Below are positions 62,498 to 64,000 of a stretch of DNA of 64,000 nucleotides, one piece after another; position 1 is the first letter of the stretch, and each line of letters opens with the position of its first letter. The DNA is from Pyrocephalus nanus (taxonomy: Eukaryota > Chordata > Aves > Passeriformes > Tyrannidae), in assembly GCA_038380795.1 (NCBI GenBank), contig CM076259.1:59415938-59479937 (forward strand). Direction: 5' to 3'. Both the position numbers and the translations under genes were made by a program. A model generated the notes under the pieces. It made no database searches. It worked only from the letters and a program-made list of their open reading frames with translations, and was not told where the DNA came from.

Positions 62498-64000
62498 TTG
62501 CCTCTTTCCAAAGGTGATTTTCAGGTAGACTGAGAAATTAAAAGGGAGATTTTTCCCCTGACACAAGGAACCTTTGCTGACTGCACACAAAGAAAACAGG
62601 AGAGAAGTGTCCTAAAATTACACCCTGTGGCCGTCTCTTTTAACAATAGGGAGCCATATGGATTTCAGGAGAAATTATTTTAATTACTCTTACAGACTCT
62701 TTGGAAGAATTAACAATTTCCTGTTACGCTATCTGTAGCTCTAGCAATTTTCATGGCCTTTAGGATGCAGACTCTGAAGCATCATCAGCCAAGCATCCCA
62801 TATCAGTAGGGAATAGTCCCCACTCAGACAGGGATGGCACAAAGGACTTCTGACATCTGGCTACCTGACCACTGAAAGGAAAGAATTTCCTAAAAGCATT
62901 CTCATTTAACTGTCTTGCCCTTTTTCATTGTAGAGTACATAGAGTGTAATTCTAAAGAGTAAGAACTCCTTTTTCTTTTTTATTCCATTTGATGAGAGGC
63001 TTGTCTAAACCTGCCCTTTACAGAAGCACGGCAGAAACTAGTTGCTGTGTGCACTGGTACCAGTGACCCCTTGTGGAAGCAGATTATCTTCTCCTGGTTC
63101 ATAAATCTACCTGTCAACCCTACCTGGAGAGCGGACAACTCATCAGTATGGATTACTGAAACCACTTGCTGCAGAACTAAAGCTACAGCAAGATAGATTA
63201 AAAAATAAAACAAAGATTCCCCTTGGGATGTGACAATTCCTTAACCTCAGCATCAGAAAAAAATACAACCTTGAAATGGAGAACACTGATCTGCAGAACC
63301 AGATGCTTAGAAGAGAAACGCAGAAAAATGGCAAGCAAGCTTCAGCAACGATGCTTGATCCAATCTGGTTCAGAGCACAGATTTACTTTATGGCTCATAT
63401 TTATCACAGCCAACAAAGCTGAAACTGTAGATTTCAAGGTTGCATCTATATTTCAAATTAAAAATCCCTGCGGTAGGGGATTTAAAATTCCACCATAAAA
63501 TCTTGGTCAATGTGATTGCAGGCCAAAGGGCGCTTTTCTTTCTTTAATGTAATAATGAAATATTTTGCTTATGACATTGGTGACTTATAAATGGATTTAA
63601 AATAAGAATCTCAGAAAGAAGAAAAAAAAACACCTCAACAAACCACACAGGAGTGATTTCCAATGTTACCTACGCATTTAAACTGCTTGCCCAAATGTTG
63701 GTTAGTAAAAAACAACTTTGATCCATGGTGCAGTGACTGGCAATAGAGGTTATTTATGTCAGGTTAGAAGCATCTTAAATTTAGCACTTCTTTCTCTTTG
63801 GTTCATGCACAGTGAGTTTTTCACATTACAACTCATGGCACATAGCTCTGTGGTTCTCTGATGCGGAAATTCATCTAGTCCTGTTCAGGTAGAAGGACAA
63901 TGATCAATGAAAAAGCCAGCTCTTCTAGAAGGACAAGAGATTTATGAAGACAAAGGCTGGTTCAGGTATGTGGTCTGGGCATGTCTAGTTGGCCCTGCCT

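Larger units (their letters stand above)
58869..64000. other. Unique non-coding stretch
   Basis: No gene is confirmed. A weak candidate exon lies at 59111-59198, a possible conserved block at 59960-60260, and a perfect hairpin at 62474-62497. Four overlapping open frames on both strands at 61789-62222 have no domain. No transposon is recognised. Confidence 0.5.

Noticed and set aside
1..64000. Prokaryotic-type systems (CRISPR array, operon, phage defence, integron)
   Set aside because: There are no spaced direct repeats or gene clusters with ribosome binding sites; the transposon content is that of a bird nuclear genome.

Overview
The window reads as non-coding nuclear DNA of a bird. The evidence is the transposon content. 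There are many 5'-truncated CR1 LINE copies ending in the avian 8-bp tail (ATTCTRTG-type, for example at 2285, 6647, 15908 and 39436), and two solo LTRs of avian ERVL-like type with 5-bp target duplications. The background is AT-rich, with short microsatellites and scattered homopolymers. Relics of older amniote LINEs (ancient CR1 at 38229/39437 and 43697, and an L2-like fragment near 56.7 kb) also fit an archosaur. I found no host protein-coding exon, tRNA, rRNA or known small RNA that I can support. The window is best described as a gene desert or the inside of a very large intron. Every long open frame is either a CR1 remnant, low-complexity sequence or an apparently random frame; the two longest (208 and 190 codons) begin at TTG and GTG rather than ATG.

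Layout. 0-14.9 kb: unique AT-rich sequence with CR1 tails at 2.3 kb and 6.1-6.6 kb (two CR1s in inverted orientation) and a few simple repeats. 14.9-17.0 kb: a CR1 cluster, with a 1-kb plus-strand copy carrying a damaged reverse transcriptase active site, followed tail-to-tail by a minus-strand copy that has lost the polymerase core by internal deletion. 17-35.3 kb: long unique stretch with one GGAT/GCAT microsatellite and a compositionally unusual TAAT-rich block at 32.4-33.6 kb that looks like candidate conserved non-coding DNA. 35.3-39.8 kb: the richest part, with a 1229-bp solo LTR (target duplication CCTCC), a 589-bp solo LTR (target duplication GTAAA), and a young CR1 inserted into an ancient CR1 whose two halves flank it. 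39.8-57.8 kb: unique sequence with a polypyrimidine tract (40.4 kb), an ancient CR1 (43.7 kb) and an L2-like LINE relic (56.7 kb). 57.8-58.9 kb: two CR1 fragments in the same direction. 58.9-64 kb: unique sequence with a weak candidate exon and a perfect hairpin.

Nothing here forms a gene system. I see no evidence for an undescribed functional system. The most informative structures are the nested and rearranged retroelements, which give relative insertion ages, and a few perfect hairpins and candidate regulatory blocks that need alignment to other birds to judge.
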